A stretch of DNA of 64,000 nt from Methylomonas fluvii (GCF_014850975.1 NZ_JACXST010000002.1:1426001-1490000), one strand, 5' to 3'. Positions 9,285 to 18,146 are shown, counted from the first letter of the stretch. The notes: generated by a model from the letters alone, not told the origin. Program-made: numbers and translations.

Positions 9285-9905
9285 TCAGCCGCTTGCCTTG
9301 CCCTTTCGCCGGGCCGATACGGCGAACGCCATCGTCACCAGCCCAACGCCAATCAGCGCCAGCAACGACGGTTCGGGAATATTGCCGTTTGCGCTTACGC
9401 TTATACTTGTGTCGGTAACCGGTGGCAGAAAATTGACTAATCCTGGGTCTTCCGGAATGAGTCCTTCTGTGAAAAAGAAATTCAGATCGTCGGCCAAGAG
9501 GCCAAGAATCCCGGTCCCGATACCGACTGCCTTGAGGTCTATCGTGCCGAGCAGGATGCCATTTCCGAAAATGCCGGGTCCGGAGAACAAATCGCCGTTC
9601 GACGCACCGCGAATCCCGTCGCTATCACTGAATGGGGCCAGATTTAACGGGTCGTCGGCGAACTGAGCTCCCGGGGTAAACCCTATAAAATCAAATACCC
9701 CGCCCGGACTCAAAGACAGGTCGAAACCGAATCCGATGATAGCTTCCGTTGCATCAATATCCGCCGAAATTGCCACCTGTACGGTATCGCCGAGTAATGC
9801 CGTCGTACTGGAGGGCGTCAAATTAATGAAGGCCGCACTTGCGGTTTGCAAAAATGCGCATCCGCTTAGAAAAAGAATTCCGCAAAGAATTGATTTTTTT
9901 GACAT
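9285..9905 (-). CDS. PEP-CTERM sorted protein with cohesin-like domain
   Basis: About 206 residues from the ATG at 9905, chosen because GGGG stands just upstream; an ATG 12 bases earlier has no ribosome site. Signal peptide about residues 1-24. The mature part resembles a cohesin domain: a GDTVQVAISADI strand, then GFGFDLSLSPGGVFDFIGFT and an acidic loop. The C-terminus is a canonical PEP-CTERM sorting tag: IPEPS, a hydrophobic helix, then SARRKGK. Such proteins are processed by an exosortase and delivered to the surface or matrix. It is downstream of and on the same strand as a dockerin protein, the natural partner of a cohesin. The cohesin call is by pattern only. Confidence 0.82.
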   Translation of the reverse strand: MSKKSILCGILFLSGCAFLQTASAAFINLTPSSTTALLGDTVQVAISADIDATEAIIGFGFDLSLSPGGVFDFIGFTPGAQFADDPLNLAPFSDSDGIRGASNGDLFSGPGIFGNGILLGTIDLKAVGIGTGILGLLADDLNFFFTEGLIPEDPGLVNFLPPVTDTSISVSANGNIPEPSLLALIGVGLVTMAFAVSARRKGKASG

Positions 9906-9940
9906 GAAATACCCCATGGTTTGTTTATGCTCGTTCGATC

Positions 9941-9973
9941 AACAAAATGAAGCGGCCACGACGCCGGCCGCTC
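9941..9973 (-). terminator. Putative terminator between dockerin and PEP-CTERM genes
   Basis: Read leftward, AGCGGCC and GGCCGCT pair around an 8-base loop and are followed by TTCATTTTGTT. It lies 12 bases after the stop of the large dockerin gene and may terminate, or partly attenuate, transcription into the PEP-CTERM gene. Confidence 0.6.
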
Positions 9974-9984
9974 CGTACATTGCG

Positions 9985-12900
9985 TTATAGTTTGGATTTC
10001 CTAATCAAATCGCGAAGTATGCGCAGATCGTTCACCGTAACCCGTCCGTCGCCATCCAGGTCCGCGTCCGGATTGTACTTCGGATCCCCGACTACGCTGC
10101 CCAGACTTTGCTGGAACAACGCCACATCGGCCTGATCCAGTTTACCGTCGAGGTTGATATCGCCCGGCATTTTAGCTACGTAACCTTCAAACTCGCTGGC
10201 CTTATATGCCGAAGTCGCGGCCACATCGGTGGCTACCAGATTGGTGTTGGTCCCGTACATCAACAGGCTCTTCACGAAATAAGGCCCGTCTCTACCATTC
10301 TTGCCGATTCGGGTGCCGTCGAAGACAAAATCAATTTGGCTGTTGCCGGCATTCAAGGACGCCCTTCTCGTATAGAAACCGATCTCCGTACCGCGCGAAT
10401 CAACCAGTCGAGCACTCCATTCGTAAGTACCGCTGTTTATCAGTTTGACGGCGACACCGACATGAAGTTGATTAAACAAGCCGTTTCCATCCGTATCAAC
10501 ACCGTTGTCGTTCGAAGCACCAGTCAGGGTAATCGCCGATACATTTCGAGTCGGATCGAAGTCGGTATATTGGTATCCTTTGGTTTCTTCCGGCAGCGCC
10601 AGCCGGTCGATGACTTCCTGACTCGACGGGTCGCGAAGTGAAACCTCTATGCGGTAAGGTCCGTCGATACGCTGCCCGTAAATATCCGGACCTGCAAAGT
10701 TGAGCGTCACTTGCCTGACGCCGGGCGTTACCGTGATCAACTGTTCGCTAAACACGGTGTTGGTCCCGGCAGCATTACCGAGCGTACCGGTCAGCAGGAA
10801 GGTACCACCACGGGAGAACGACGCGCCAAAGGAGACGGAGAGGGTGTCGTAAAGCCCGTTACCATTGCTGTCGACACCTTGATCGGACTGAGCCCCGACC
10901 GGCTCGATCACCGAGGCGAAGTTCCTGGCCGGATAGGCCGCTGTGACGAAGTCGAAGTCAGAAACGGTATGACTGTTGCTGTCGATCAGCGACACAACGC
11001 CTTCATAGGGACCGTCCTGCCCGGAGCGCTTGAGCGGCAACCCGGGGATAGTCAAGGATATAGTCTGTTGGCCTGCCACGATGGAGACGTCGGCATTGGC
11101 GTTGACCAAAGTTGTACCGTTTTTGATCAATGCGCCTAGCAAACGATAGTTGCCGGCCGTGCGACCACTCACGTCAACATCGGCGCGAATCCCTTCCAGC
11201 TTGCCGTCGTTGTTTTGATCAATACCTCGATCGCTGACTGCGGTAATAGCGGTCAGTATCTCGCCGAAGGAACGGTGATCATAAGCCGGGGTTTGCAGGG
11301 AAGTATTGATGTTGTTACCTCTCAACACCAGATCATAAGGGCCGTCTTGCCCGGACTGGTAAATCAGTTCCCCGGAAAAGACAATAGTGACCTTGCGGCG
11401 ACCGGTGGCGCTCGCTTCAAAGGTAACGCGACTAGATAACTGAGATTCGTAAGCCGGCCGGTTTGCCACCACATTGCGGTTTTTTTCCAGCCGTCCAACT
11501 ATGGTGTAAGTACCCGCGGTCAATACCTCCACATCAATATCGGCGGCAAGGCCTTCATATACGCCGTCGCCATTGCTATCCAGCGTTCGGAAACTTGCCG
11601 TACCCGGAAGTTGCAGCTCAGTGCTCACCATGGCCATGACCACCGGTGCTAACAGCCTCGGAGCGGGAGCAGCCGGCAGAGTATATTCGTAGTCGCCCCA
11701 ACCGTCATAGTGGCTGCTGAAAAGGTCGTAGACCCTGGCCCCTTCCGACGTAATAAAATACTCTCTCCCCCCGGCATCGTTTGCGGTTGCGCCGGTTAGG
11801 TTGAATGCGATGAATTGAGTTTTGTTGCCGTAGACTCCATCAAACGTAGCATCGTAGTAGTCTGGAAAAAACCATCCGCGCTTGACGAGGCTGTGGCTCG
11901 AAAAATAGTAGCGATCAAACGCTCCGCCACCGAGAGGTTTGGCACTACCGCGAAATGCCGGGTCAAGCGAAGGTGAACCGCTAGTTATGAAGTGATTGTC
12001 ACCCGGCGCCGTTACCGGTGGCACAGCTGACAATCCACTCACACCAAGGGTAGCAGTCATATGGGTCAATACATCGCTAAAAACATAGCAGTCGGAGTAG
12101 TTGCACGTAATTGGATCCACAAGCAGCTCTTCCCACATACATTTGGGAATAACAGGGATAGGCACACCAAAGGCGTTGATGCATCCATACCGGCTGGCAA
12201 TTGCTCCGGGCACAAAATTGCAGTATCCATATCGCCAATTAGCACCGCCAAAGCTATATAAGCCGTCCAGCACACCCTTGATGATGGCATCGTCGCCGGA
12301 TTGACCCGAAGCCCAATCGGTAGCTTTTTCGTACCAAGTTAATCGGGGCGGGTCGACAATACCTAAAGGCGTCCCCTTGGTGACAAACAATTTGCGGCTT
12401 GCGGTAAGGCTCTGTGTGCCGTTAACGGTATAGGTGAAATCCACGGTATAACTACCAACGTTACCCGGCATTTTAACGGTAACATCGCCTTCGAAACCGT
12501 TCCAAGTAGTGGTTCCGCCAGGCCCTCCGCCGCTGGTGGTCCAATCGGCTTTGATTTCCGGCGGATCGATGCTGTTTTCGGGACAGGTTTTGAGTTTGGC
12601 CCGGAGCTTCGATTCTCCGCTGAACCAGCCAAACAGTCCTGAAGTCGCGGGCCCGGAAAAGGGGTACTCGTTAATCGGCCCTATGCGGGTACTCACATTG
12701 CAGGCCGCATCGAAATCCTGCTGGTAAATCGTGTCGATCGTCGCAGAGCCGGCATTCTGCCTTATTTTGTTGCCGTCAATAACCTTGAGCTCCAGCGCCA
12801 GTTTAGGCCGCACCGGTATGACCAAGGCAACCCAGTCGATAGCGGCGCACCAACGACCGCTACTCAAAGTGTCAACATTGATTTGAACTTTGTTGATTAC

Positions 12901-13485
12901 CGGAACCACGTTGCCGCCACTGGCGGGACGGGAAGGAAACTTTATTTTACGAATATCTACGCTGAAGCTGTTCAGCTTCCAAATGTTGTTGTCGCCAGTT
13001 AAAAAACCCAGGCTTTGTCCGTTGAACAACGCTTCATCTCGTTCCGGCGGCGGCGTTCCATTAACATCAATGTCGTATGCAGGCATGATAATGTCGACAG
13101 TGGCGGGAATAATACCGGCCGAAACCAGCGGCGCCGGATTGACCAGATAACCGTTTGCATCGACATCACCCACAAACTTGTCTATGACCACACTGATTAC
13201 CAGCGGGTGCCCGGGGTCGTTATTGAAGGTGCAACCGGTATCCAACCCTGCACCGCCATCCGTAAAAAAGACGTCTTGCGTAGGCGGATCGAAAGGCGAA
13301 GTTCTTGGCCCCAGGGCGCTACGGAATAATATTCTAGGAGTTTGCGGCGCTGTCGCCCTGTCGTCGCCATCTTGCTGGGCCGCGCGCGCCACCGGAACCA
13401 ACAGCAGCAACGCGCTAAATATGAGTAACGGCAAAACTGATCTGTCTATAGCGTACAACCAGCAAAGATGTCGGCGGATTTTCAT
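9985..13485 (-). CDS. Secreted multidomain protein: transglutaminase-like domain, four repeats, C-terminal dockerin
   Basis: 1166 residues with a signal peptide (about 1-36, cut near ARA-AQ). An N-terminal beta-rich region (about 60-225) is followed by a segment near 400-550 with a candidate transglutaminase-like triad: Cys466 in SDCYVFSDV, His531 in FSSHSLV and Asp545 in DYYDATFDG. From about 620 to 1105 come four repeats of about 120 residues, each with a D-x-N-x-DG calcium-type loop (LDSNGDGVYEG, DQNNDGKLEG, DSNGNGLYDT, DTDGNGLFNQ) and an (Q/R/I)DGPY motif. The last 60 residues are a type I dockerin with two Ca loops (GDINLDGKLDQADV, DADLDGDGRVTVNDL). GGAGGG precedes the ATG. Signal peptide and dockerin are clear; the enzyme assignment is inference. 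Confidence 0.85.
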   Translation of the reverse strand: MKIRRHLCWLYAIDRSVLPLLIFSALLLLVPVARAAQQDGDDRATAPQTPRILFRSALGPRTSPFDPPTQDVFFTDGGAGLDTGCTFNNDPGHPLVISVVIDKFVGDVDANGYLVNPAPLVSAGIIPATVDIIMPAYDIDVNGTPPPERDEALFNGQSLGFLTGDNNIWKLNSFSVDIRKIKFPSRPASGGNVVPVINKVQINVDTLSSGRWCAAIDWVALVIPVRPKLALELKVIDGNKIRQNAGSATIDTIYQQDFDAACNVSTRIGPINEYPFSGPATSGLFGWFSGESKLRAKLKTCPENSIDPPEIKADWTTSGGGPGGTTTWNGFEGDVTVKMPGNVGSYTVDFTYTVNGTQSLTASRKLFVTKGTPLGIVDPPRLTWYEKATDWASGQSGDDAIIKGVLDGLYSFGGANWRYGYCNFVPGAIASRYGCINAFGVPIPVIPKCMWEELLVDPITCNYSDCYVFSDVLTHMTATLGVSGLSAVPPVTAPGDNHFITSGSPSLDPAFRGSAKPLGGGAFDRYYFSSHSLVKRGWFFPDYYDATFDGVYGNKTQFIAFNLTGATANDAGGREYFITSEGARVYDLFSSHYDGWGDYEYTLPAAPAPRLLAPVVMAMVSTELQLPGTASFRTLDSNGDGVYEGLAADIDVEVLTAGTYTIVGRLEKNRNVVANRPAYESQLSSRVTFEASATGRRKVTIVFSGELIYQSGQDGPYDLVLRGNNINTSLQTPAYDHRSFGEILTAITAVSDRGIDQNNDGKLEGIRADVDVSGRTAGNYRLLGALIKNGTTLVNANADVSIVAGQQTISLTIPGLPLKRSGQDGPYEGVVSLIDSNSHTVSDFDFVTAAYPARNFASVIEPVGAQSDQGVDSNGNGLYDTLSVSFGASFSRGGTFLLTGTLGNAAGTNTVFSEQLITVTPGVRQVTLNFAGPDIYGQRIDGPYRIEVSLRDPSSQEVIDRLALPEETKGYQYTDFDPTRNVSAITLTGASNDNGVDTDGNGLFNQLHVGVAVKLINSGTYEWSARLVDSRGTEIGFYTRRASLNAGNSQIDFVFDGTRIGKNGRDGPYFVKSLLMYGTNTNLVATDVAATSAYKASEFEGYVAKMPGDINLDGKLDQADVALFQQSLGSVVGDPKYNPDADLDGDGRVTVNDLRILRDLIRKSKL

Positions 13486-14176
13486 AATCCCTCCATTTGT
13501 GTTGAAAGTTATTGATGCGTTCGTGCCTTGATTACGTAAACATTAAAACTACTGCGAAACCTTAATTTTGGGATAAGCGCTTGTCCGCGCTGCGGTTGAG
13601 CCGCAGATAAACACCATTCAGGCGAGCGCCGGGAAGATCAACAGCTTTAGGCATATAACCAAGTGTCCGCTACGCTCTAACATTGCCGCTAGGGTGATAG
13701 GTTTGTCAGCCGACAATTGACAGTCTCCGGGCAACCGTACGCTTGATTTCGCCTTACTGGGCTGAATACGCGGCCATTCTCGATTGACTGTGGGGCTAAC
13801 ACTTACGACCCCAAACGAACATGTCGGCCGAGGTAAACAGCAAAAAACGATTCTCGCTTTGCGACGGACTTGATTAATTTTTTGCAATCTTTATCACAAA
13901 ATTCTCTGTAAATCTACTGAACTTTTTAATCAACTTTTATCGGCTGGCGATATTTGTAAAAATCACTTGAAGGCGATCTTTTGTATACAACGGCGGCAAG
14001 TCTGAAAATGCTGAACGTTCTCGTGGTTTAACCGCCGGTCTCACGCGAGTTTGTTATCTTCAGGAAGAAGAGTTTGTGGTGGCTGAAATGACGCGAGCTC
14101 GAATATCGAACTCAAAAAAATAGCCCAAATCAATGCGCCCGGCCGAATCACTCCGGGCTTTAAGACAATCGCAGAA
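13486..14176. other. Gene-free stretch of about 690 bases
   Basis: I see no supported gene. An 89-codon leftward open frame (13618-13887) has no ribosome site or recognisable domain. A small hairpin CTGCGG-TTGAG-CCGCAG sits at 13590-13606, about 100 bases before the large dockerin gene, and a terminator candidate is at the left-operon end near 14114-14160. The promoter of the dockerin gene must lie here but I cannot pin it down. Confidence 0.4.
14114..14160 (-). terminator. Putative terminator at the end of the nif accessory operon
   Basis: Leftward, an AGCCC...GGGCT outer stem encloses a GCCCGG / CCGGGC hairpin and is followed by ATTTTTTT. It starts 17 bases after the stop of the Fe-S protein gene and fits the end of the transcript. 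Confidence 0.5.
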
Positions 14177-15451
14177 CTACACCCTATCCGCCAACAAGCG
14201 GATCGGATGCACTAGCTTTCTGGCGGTCTCGGCGCGTTCGGCATTCAGGTAAAACGCGCAGCTGAAATTACTACTGACCACCACATCGGCACCGGAGCCT
14301 TCGATGGCCTGGCGTTTGGCGTTGCGCAGTTGTTGGGCGTTGTCTGGGTGGCTGAGCATGTAACTACCGCCGGCACCGCAGCAGAGTTGATTATCCGGCA
14401 GGGCTTCGATATTCAAACCGGGGATTTTCCTCAGCAATTCGTGAACGGCACGGCCATTTTTCAACACATTGCGCTGGCTGCACGGCTCGTGTACCGCCAC
14501 ATTCATATTGGACGCTGCCGGCTCCAAATTATCCGGCCAATGCGCCAATAAAAATTCGTTGATGTCCTGCAGGCGCTTGGCAAACCAACCGGCGGTTTCG
14601 CTATTATCGCCTTCGTACTCGCTCAACATTGCGCCGCAGCCGCTGGCCACGTAAATCACCGCGTCCACTTCCAGCTGGTAAAACACTTCGATATTTTTAT
14701 CTTTCAAGGCTTGCGCGGAACAGCCGTTGTGCTGATGAATCGCGCCGCAGCAGCCTTGGCCTTCCGGCACCACGACTTCGTAGCCTATGGTATTGAGTAG
14801 TTTGATTGCGGCGCGTTGGGTGGCGCGGTCGAAATGCTCGGCCAAGCAACCGGTAAACAAGGCTACTCGCCCGCGCTGACGCTGCCGCCTGCCGACCGGA
14901 TAAATCCCGGCCAAACTGCCCAAGGCCGGCTCGTTCAGCAAACTTTCGACGGTAGCCAATTTCAATTTGCGCAACAAGCCGCTGGCTCTCAGCGGTTTTC
15001 GTAATCCCGAACGTAAATACAAAGAAAGCAAGGGTAACAATATCCGCCGCCGGCGTTTGTGCTCGATAAAGTACATCGCCAGCTTGGCTAACCACGGGCG
15101 GGTCGCCGTTTCCTGCAATTTCGCTCGGGCCTGATCGAACAAGGCGCCGTAACTCATCCTACTGGGACAGGCAGTTTCGCAGGCCCGGCATTGCAAACAG
15201 TTGTCCAGATGCTCGCGTTCTTCCGCGCTAATCGGCACATCCTCTACCAATACTTTACTGATGGTGCGGATGCGTTGCCGGGGCGTTTCGGCGTCGATTT
15301 CGAACAAACGAAAGGTCGGACAGCTGCTGACACACATTCCGCAGCGCATGCATTCGCTGGCTTCCGGGATATACGGACCGTTGGGCGCAGGCGACTGTGA
15401 GCCGTTATCGCCCGTGAATTCGCCCATGCCAAAATCCATCATATCGAACAT
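14177..15451 (-). CDS. GlcF/HdrD-like iron-sulfur oxidoreductase subunit
   Basis: 424 residues. Two [4Fe-4S] ferredoxin motifs near residues 35-45 (CMRCGMCVSSCP) and 88-98 (CLQCRACETACP) are followed by two CCG domains (FTGCLAEHF ... GQGCCGAIH and HEPCSQRNV ... NQLCCGAGGS). This is the layout of the glycolate oxidase iron-sulfur subunit GlcF and of HdrD-type electron carriers. No glcD or glcE flavoprotein is next to it; instead it ends a nif accessory operon, one base after the preceding stop. An electron-transfer role linked to nitrogen fixation is therefore an alternative to glycolate oxidation. Fold certain, substrate uncertain. Confidence 0.82.
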   Translation of the reverse strand: MFDMMDFGMGEFTGDNGSQSPAPNGPYIPEASECMRCGMCVSSCPTFRLFEIDAETPRQRIRTISKVLVEDVPISAEEREHLDNCLQCRACETACPSRMSYGALFDQARAKLQETATRPWLAKLAMYFIEHKRRRRILLPLLSLYLRSGLRKPLRASGLLRKLKLATVESLLNEPALGSLAGIYPVGRRQRQRGRVALFTGCLAEHFDRATQRAAIKLLNTIGYEVVVPEGQGCCGAIHQHNGCSAQALKDKNIEVFYQLEVDAVIYVASGCGAMLSEYEGDNSETAGWFAKRLQDINEFLLAHWPDNLEPAASNMNVAVHEPCSQRNVLKNGRAVHELLRKIPGLNIEALPDNQLCCGAGGSYMLSHPDNAQQLRNAKRQAIEGSGADVVVSSNFSCAFYLNAERAETARKLVHPIRLLADRV

Positions 15452-15452
15452 G

Positions 15453-15905
15453 TTAGCCCTCCATCATTTTGGTGTAAGCCCGGCGCAGCAATTCCATCTC
15501 GGCCGGCGGCCGACCGCGTAACTCCGGCAAAGTGCGCATCTGGCAACCCAAGGCTTGCATCAAGCGGTGCGGCGGGTCCAGCAGTTTGAAACGCGCCATA
15601 TACACCGTGACGGTGCCTTTTGGGGTATCGACGTATTCCTTAAAACCCGCTTCGGCGTACAGCAAATCATTATCAAACCCCAGCAGACGATTGATGGCAT
15701 TAACCAGCGTTGCCGGGTGCACGGTGATTTTACCTTCAGTTACCGTCGCGTCTTCATCGAAGGCAACCGACAGCGCCGGCAAGGACTGCGGAAAGCACAC
15801 GCTGCCGCCGGCCTGCTGGGCAAACAAGGTCAAGGCGCTGATATCGCCTTTGTACATCAATAATAAGCGGTGGCTATTAAACGCCTCCGGCACTGCGTTG
15901 TTCAT
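15453..15905 (-). CDS. Conserved nif-cluster protein of unknown function (150 aa)
   Basis: Not recognised. A soluble 150-residue protein without signal peptide, membrane segment or cysteine cluster, starting MNNAVPEAFNSHRLLLMYKG. It is packed tightly between the DUF364 gene (3 bases upstream) and the Fe-S protein gene (1 base downstream), which supports its reality and co-expression. Codon use looks like its neighbours. A role accessory to nitrogenase is suggested by location only. Confidence 0.7.
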   Translation of the reverse strand: MNNAVPEAFNSHRLLLMYKGDISALTLFAQQAGGSVCFPQSLPALSVAFDEDATVTEGKITVHPATLVNAINRLLGFDNDLLYAEAGFKEYVDTPKGTVTVYMARFKLLDPPHRLMQALGCQMRTLPELRGRPPAEMELLRRAYTKMMEG

Positions 15906-15908
15906 TGC

Positions 15909-16871
15909 TTAGCCAGGTGCACAATTGTCCCACAACGATTTAAAGCTGCTATCCAAGCGCGACAGCCGGCTGTTGATTTGGTCCAACAGCGAGTACTGCG
16001 GGAAGCGCGCCTTATTGCCGTCGCGATACCATTGCTCCATCGCTTCGGTAAGCTGGGTTCTTTCATTAAAACAATCGGCAATTTGCTGTTTCAGCCAGCT
16101 AATACTGCTTTGCGGGGCCAGTTCCGCCACACGATAGCGCAAGCCGTTGTTAAAGATCCGCACGCCCCCGCCTTGCGCGGCGGTGTGATACAAGGCATCC
16201 TGATCGACGATTTCCACCCCGGCCAGATAATCGATGCCAAACTCGTGCAACTGCGGCAGCCAAGGCACGGTAGGCCCCATCAGCACAGTCTTGGCATGAC
16301 TGGATAGTTCCACCAAGCGCGGAAAAGTTTTATTCGGAATACTGCTGGCGGTCAAAAACACCCAGTCGGCTTGCGGCAATAAAAATTCGCACGCGGAATC
16401 CGGCAAATCGGCGGCGGACGGCTGCCGTTCCAAAATGGTTAAATGCATTTTGTCTTGATAGCGTTCGATGCCCGGATAGCGGCCGATCACCACCACGTTT
16501 TTGCCTTTCAGCTGCGGCAAAAAATGCTCGAACACCGCCAGATTGGCGTGTTCGTCGTGGCTATCCAACACCAGCGAATCCGGCAAGGGCCGGGCGTTGA
16601 TGCAACTATTGATGGCTGCCATGGCAACCGTGGCTTTATACGGTTCCCATTCGGTAATCCAGGCGGCCAAATCCGTCACCGGTTTGCCCACCAAGGTGCC
16701 GGACCACGGCAAGGTGCGCGTGTTCTGCCCCGGACTCATCGCCAAACCGGCGGTGGCCCGACCCTGACTTTGGCACACGGTCCAGACTAAACCGATCATC
16801 AGATTGTCCACCACGGCATCGCTGCTGCAATAGTCCAGCAGCAGTTCGTACAAGCGTTTTGGGTTAGCCAT
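15909..16871 (-). CDS. DUF364 / DUF4213-type putative heavy-metal chelation protein
   Basis: 320 residues. The N-terminal half has the DUF4213 pattern (VCQSQGRATAGLAMSPG near residue 35; MAAINSCINARPLP near 105). The C-terminal half is a Rossmann-like DUF364 domain with NVVVIGRYPGIERY, an acidic ILERQP segment and WVFLTASSIPNKTFPRLVEL. DUF364 proteins have been proposed to bind heavy metals and are often seen near metal-cofactor genes; no reaction is established. Its position in a nif operon fits a role in metal or cofactor handling, which is inference. Confidence 0.78.
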   Translation of the reverse strand: MANPKRLYELLLDYCSSDAVVDNLMIGLVWTVCQSQGRATAGLAMSPGQNTRTLPWSGTLVGKPVTDLAAWITEWEPYKATVAMAAINSCINARPLPDSLVLDSHDEHANLAVFEHFLPQLKGKNVVVIGRYPGIERYQDKMHLTILERQPSAADLPDSACEFLLPQADWVFLTASSIPNKTFPRLVELSSHAKTVLMGPTVPWLPQLHEFGIDYLAGVEIVDQDALYHTAAQGGGVRIFNNGLRYRVAELAPQSSISWLKQQIADCFNERTQLTEAMEQWYRDGNKARFPQYSLLDQINSRLSRLDSSFKSLWDNCAPG

Positions 16872-16879
16872 TGCCCCCC

Positions 16880-17260
16880 TTATTGCGGGATGTCTAGCAA
16901 TTTTGCTTCGGTTTTGATGTTGTCTTGCTGCCCCCAGGCATTAATGGCCTCGACGAACCATTGTTTTTTGCTCGGGTGCGGCTGCACAACATCGTATTCG
17001 GCATAAAAACTGCCGTCGCCATGAAATTTGATCTGGCCGATGCGCTGCTTACCAGCGCTGTACCAATAACCCACCAGATCCTGGGTTTGGGTAAAGGGAT
17101 CTGTCACTAAACTGAATTCAGCGTGATCGTATTTCGGCAAACTGAGTTCGGTTTGCAACGGAAAGCCCAGCTTGACGATATTCTCGGTGATGCGTTGGCA
17201 GACTGTCTCGCCGAAAACCCGCCTTGCCGCGACGTGCTCGGCAACCAGTTCGCTACTCAT
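16880..17260 (-). CDS. Conserved nif-cluster protein of unknown function (126 aa)
   Basis: Not recognised. 126 residues, soluble, starting MSSELVAEHVAARRVFGETV, with an aromatic-rich central part (LVGYWYSAGKQRIGQIKFHG). It overlaps the stop of the TPR-like gene upstream by four bases, indicating translational coupling. No cofactor motif is visible. Function inferred only as nitrogen-fixation accessory by operon membership. Confidence 0.7.
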   Translation of the reverse strand: MSSELVAEHVAARRVFGETVCQRITENIVKLGFPLQTELSLPKYDHAEFSLVTDPFTQTQDLVGYWYSAGKQRIGQIKFHGDGSFYAEYDVVQPHPSKKQWFVEAINAWGQQDNIKTEAKLLDIPQ

Positions 17261-17763
17261 GCGGCATCCTCCAGCACGGCATTCGCCAAATCCATAATCA
17301 CCGAGGCGCCGGAACGGTCTTCCGGATCTAATGCACGCATCAACACCAGAATGGACTGGGCTTCCGCGTCCAACTGTCGCCGCAGTTTAATAAAAGCCAA
17401 GGCTTTTAAGCTGTAAAGATAAAACAGCGCGACTTCGCTGGCGTACATATCCCACTGCGCCAGCTCCCGGCCCAGTTGCCGATAGTCGGCCGGAAAACCG
17501 CCCTGCCGAGCCGCTTCGTTTAGCGCAGCCATCACTTCAAGCTCGGCTTCCAGCAGGCGGCCTTGGTAAAAATAGAATTTATACAAGGCAAAATAGGTTT
17601 GCAGACAATTGGCGTCCAAGGCTTGCGCCTGTCTGAAATACTTTTCCGCCAAGGGCTTGTCGGCATGACTGGCCGCTACCGCCATCTGCAACAGTCTATT
17701 TACCTCTTCCGGCACATCCGGACTGAATAAAACCCGTTCTTCAAAAAAGCCGAGCTGAGCCAT
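17257..17763 (-). CDS. TPR-like helical protein in nif cluster
   Basis: 168 residues, mostly helical, with TPR-like spacing in residues 35-75 (AEKYFRQAQALDANCLQTYFALYKFYFYQGRLLEAELE). It starts 3 bases after the [2Fe-2S] ferredoxin stop and overlaps the next gene by 4 bases. A protein-interaction scaffold role is plausible. Similar small TPR-like proteins occur next to Shethna-type ferredoxins in nif regions, as far as I recall; not verified here. Confidence 0.7.
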   Translation of the reverse strand: MAQLGFFEERVLFSPDVPEEVNRLLQMAVAASHADKPLAEKYFRQAQALDANCLQTYFALYKFYFYQGRLLEAELEVMAALNEAARQGGFPADYRQLGRELAQWDMYASEVALFYLYSLKALAFIKLRRQLDAEAQSILVLMRALDPEDRSGASVIMDLANAVLEDAA

Positions 17764-17766
17764 GGT

Positions 17767-18090
17767 TTACCAAACCTCGGCAGGTGCAACCAACGCGGCG
17801 ACCGGCTCACCGCCCAACAAATGCTGGTCGATGATGGTTTTGACATCATCTTTGGTGACTTTGCCGTACATCACTCCTTCCGGATAGACCAACACGCTGG
17901 GCCCCAGCATGCACGGGCCCATGCAACCGGTGTTGGTCAAACCAATTTTCTCGAACAGGTTGCGGGCCTGAATTTGATTCATGAACTCGTTCATAACCTC
18001 GGCACAGCCGCTGGCGGTACAGGAGCCGCGCGGATGGCCTTGCGGACGGGCTTGAGTGCAGACGAATACGTGTTTATCGGGACGAGGCAT
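17767..18090 (-). CDS. Thioredoxin-fold [2Fe-2S] ferredoxin (Shethna protein-like)
   Basis: 107 residues. The first cysteines are in FVCTQARPQGHPRGSCTASG and the second pair in NTGCMGPCMLGP, matching the thioredoxin-like [2Fe-2S] ferredoxin family that includes Azotobacter and Clostridium Shethna-type proteins. In diazotrophs such ferredoxins serve nitrogenase electron supply or protection. The gene follows two structured repeats (18147-18308 and 18453-18673) that separate it from fdxB, so it may depend on read-through or on its own promoter. Confidence 0.88.
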   Translation of the reverse strand: MPRPDKHVFVCTQARPQGHPRGSCTASGCAEVMNEFMNQIQARNLFEKIGLTNTGCMGPCMLGPSVLVYPEGVMYGKVTKDDVKTIIDQHLLGGEPVAALVAPAEVW

Positions 18091-18146
18091 GATAGCTTTC
18101 CTTTTTTAAGATGAAAAATTGGTGTCGCTATCGCGACGGATATTTG

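Noticed and set aside
13618..13887. 89-codon leftward open frame upstream of the dockerin gene
   Set aside because: No ribosome site, no recognised domain and unusual composition; treated as chance.
14177..15451. Firm naming as glycolate oxidase subunit GlcF
   Set aside because: Domain order fits, but there is no glcD/glcE nearby and the gene is inside a nif operon, so only a GlcF/HdrD-like name is justified.
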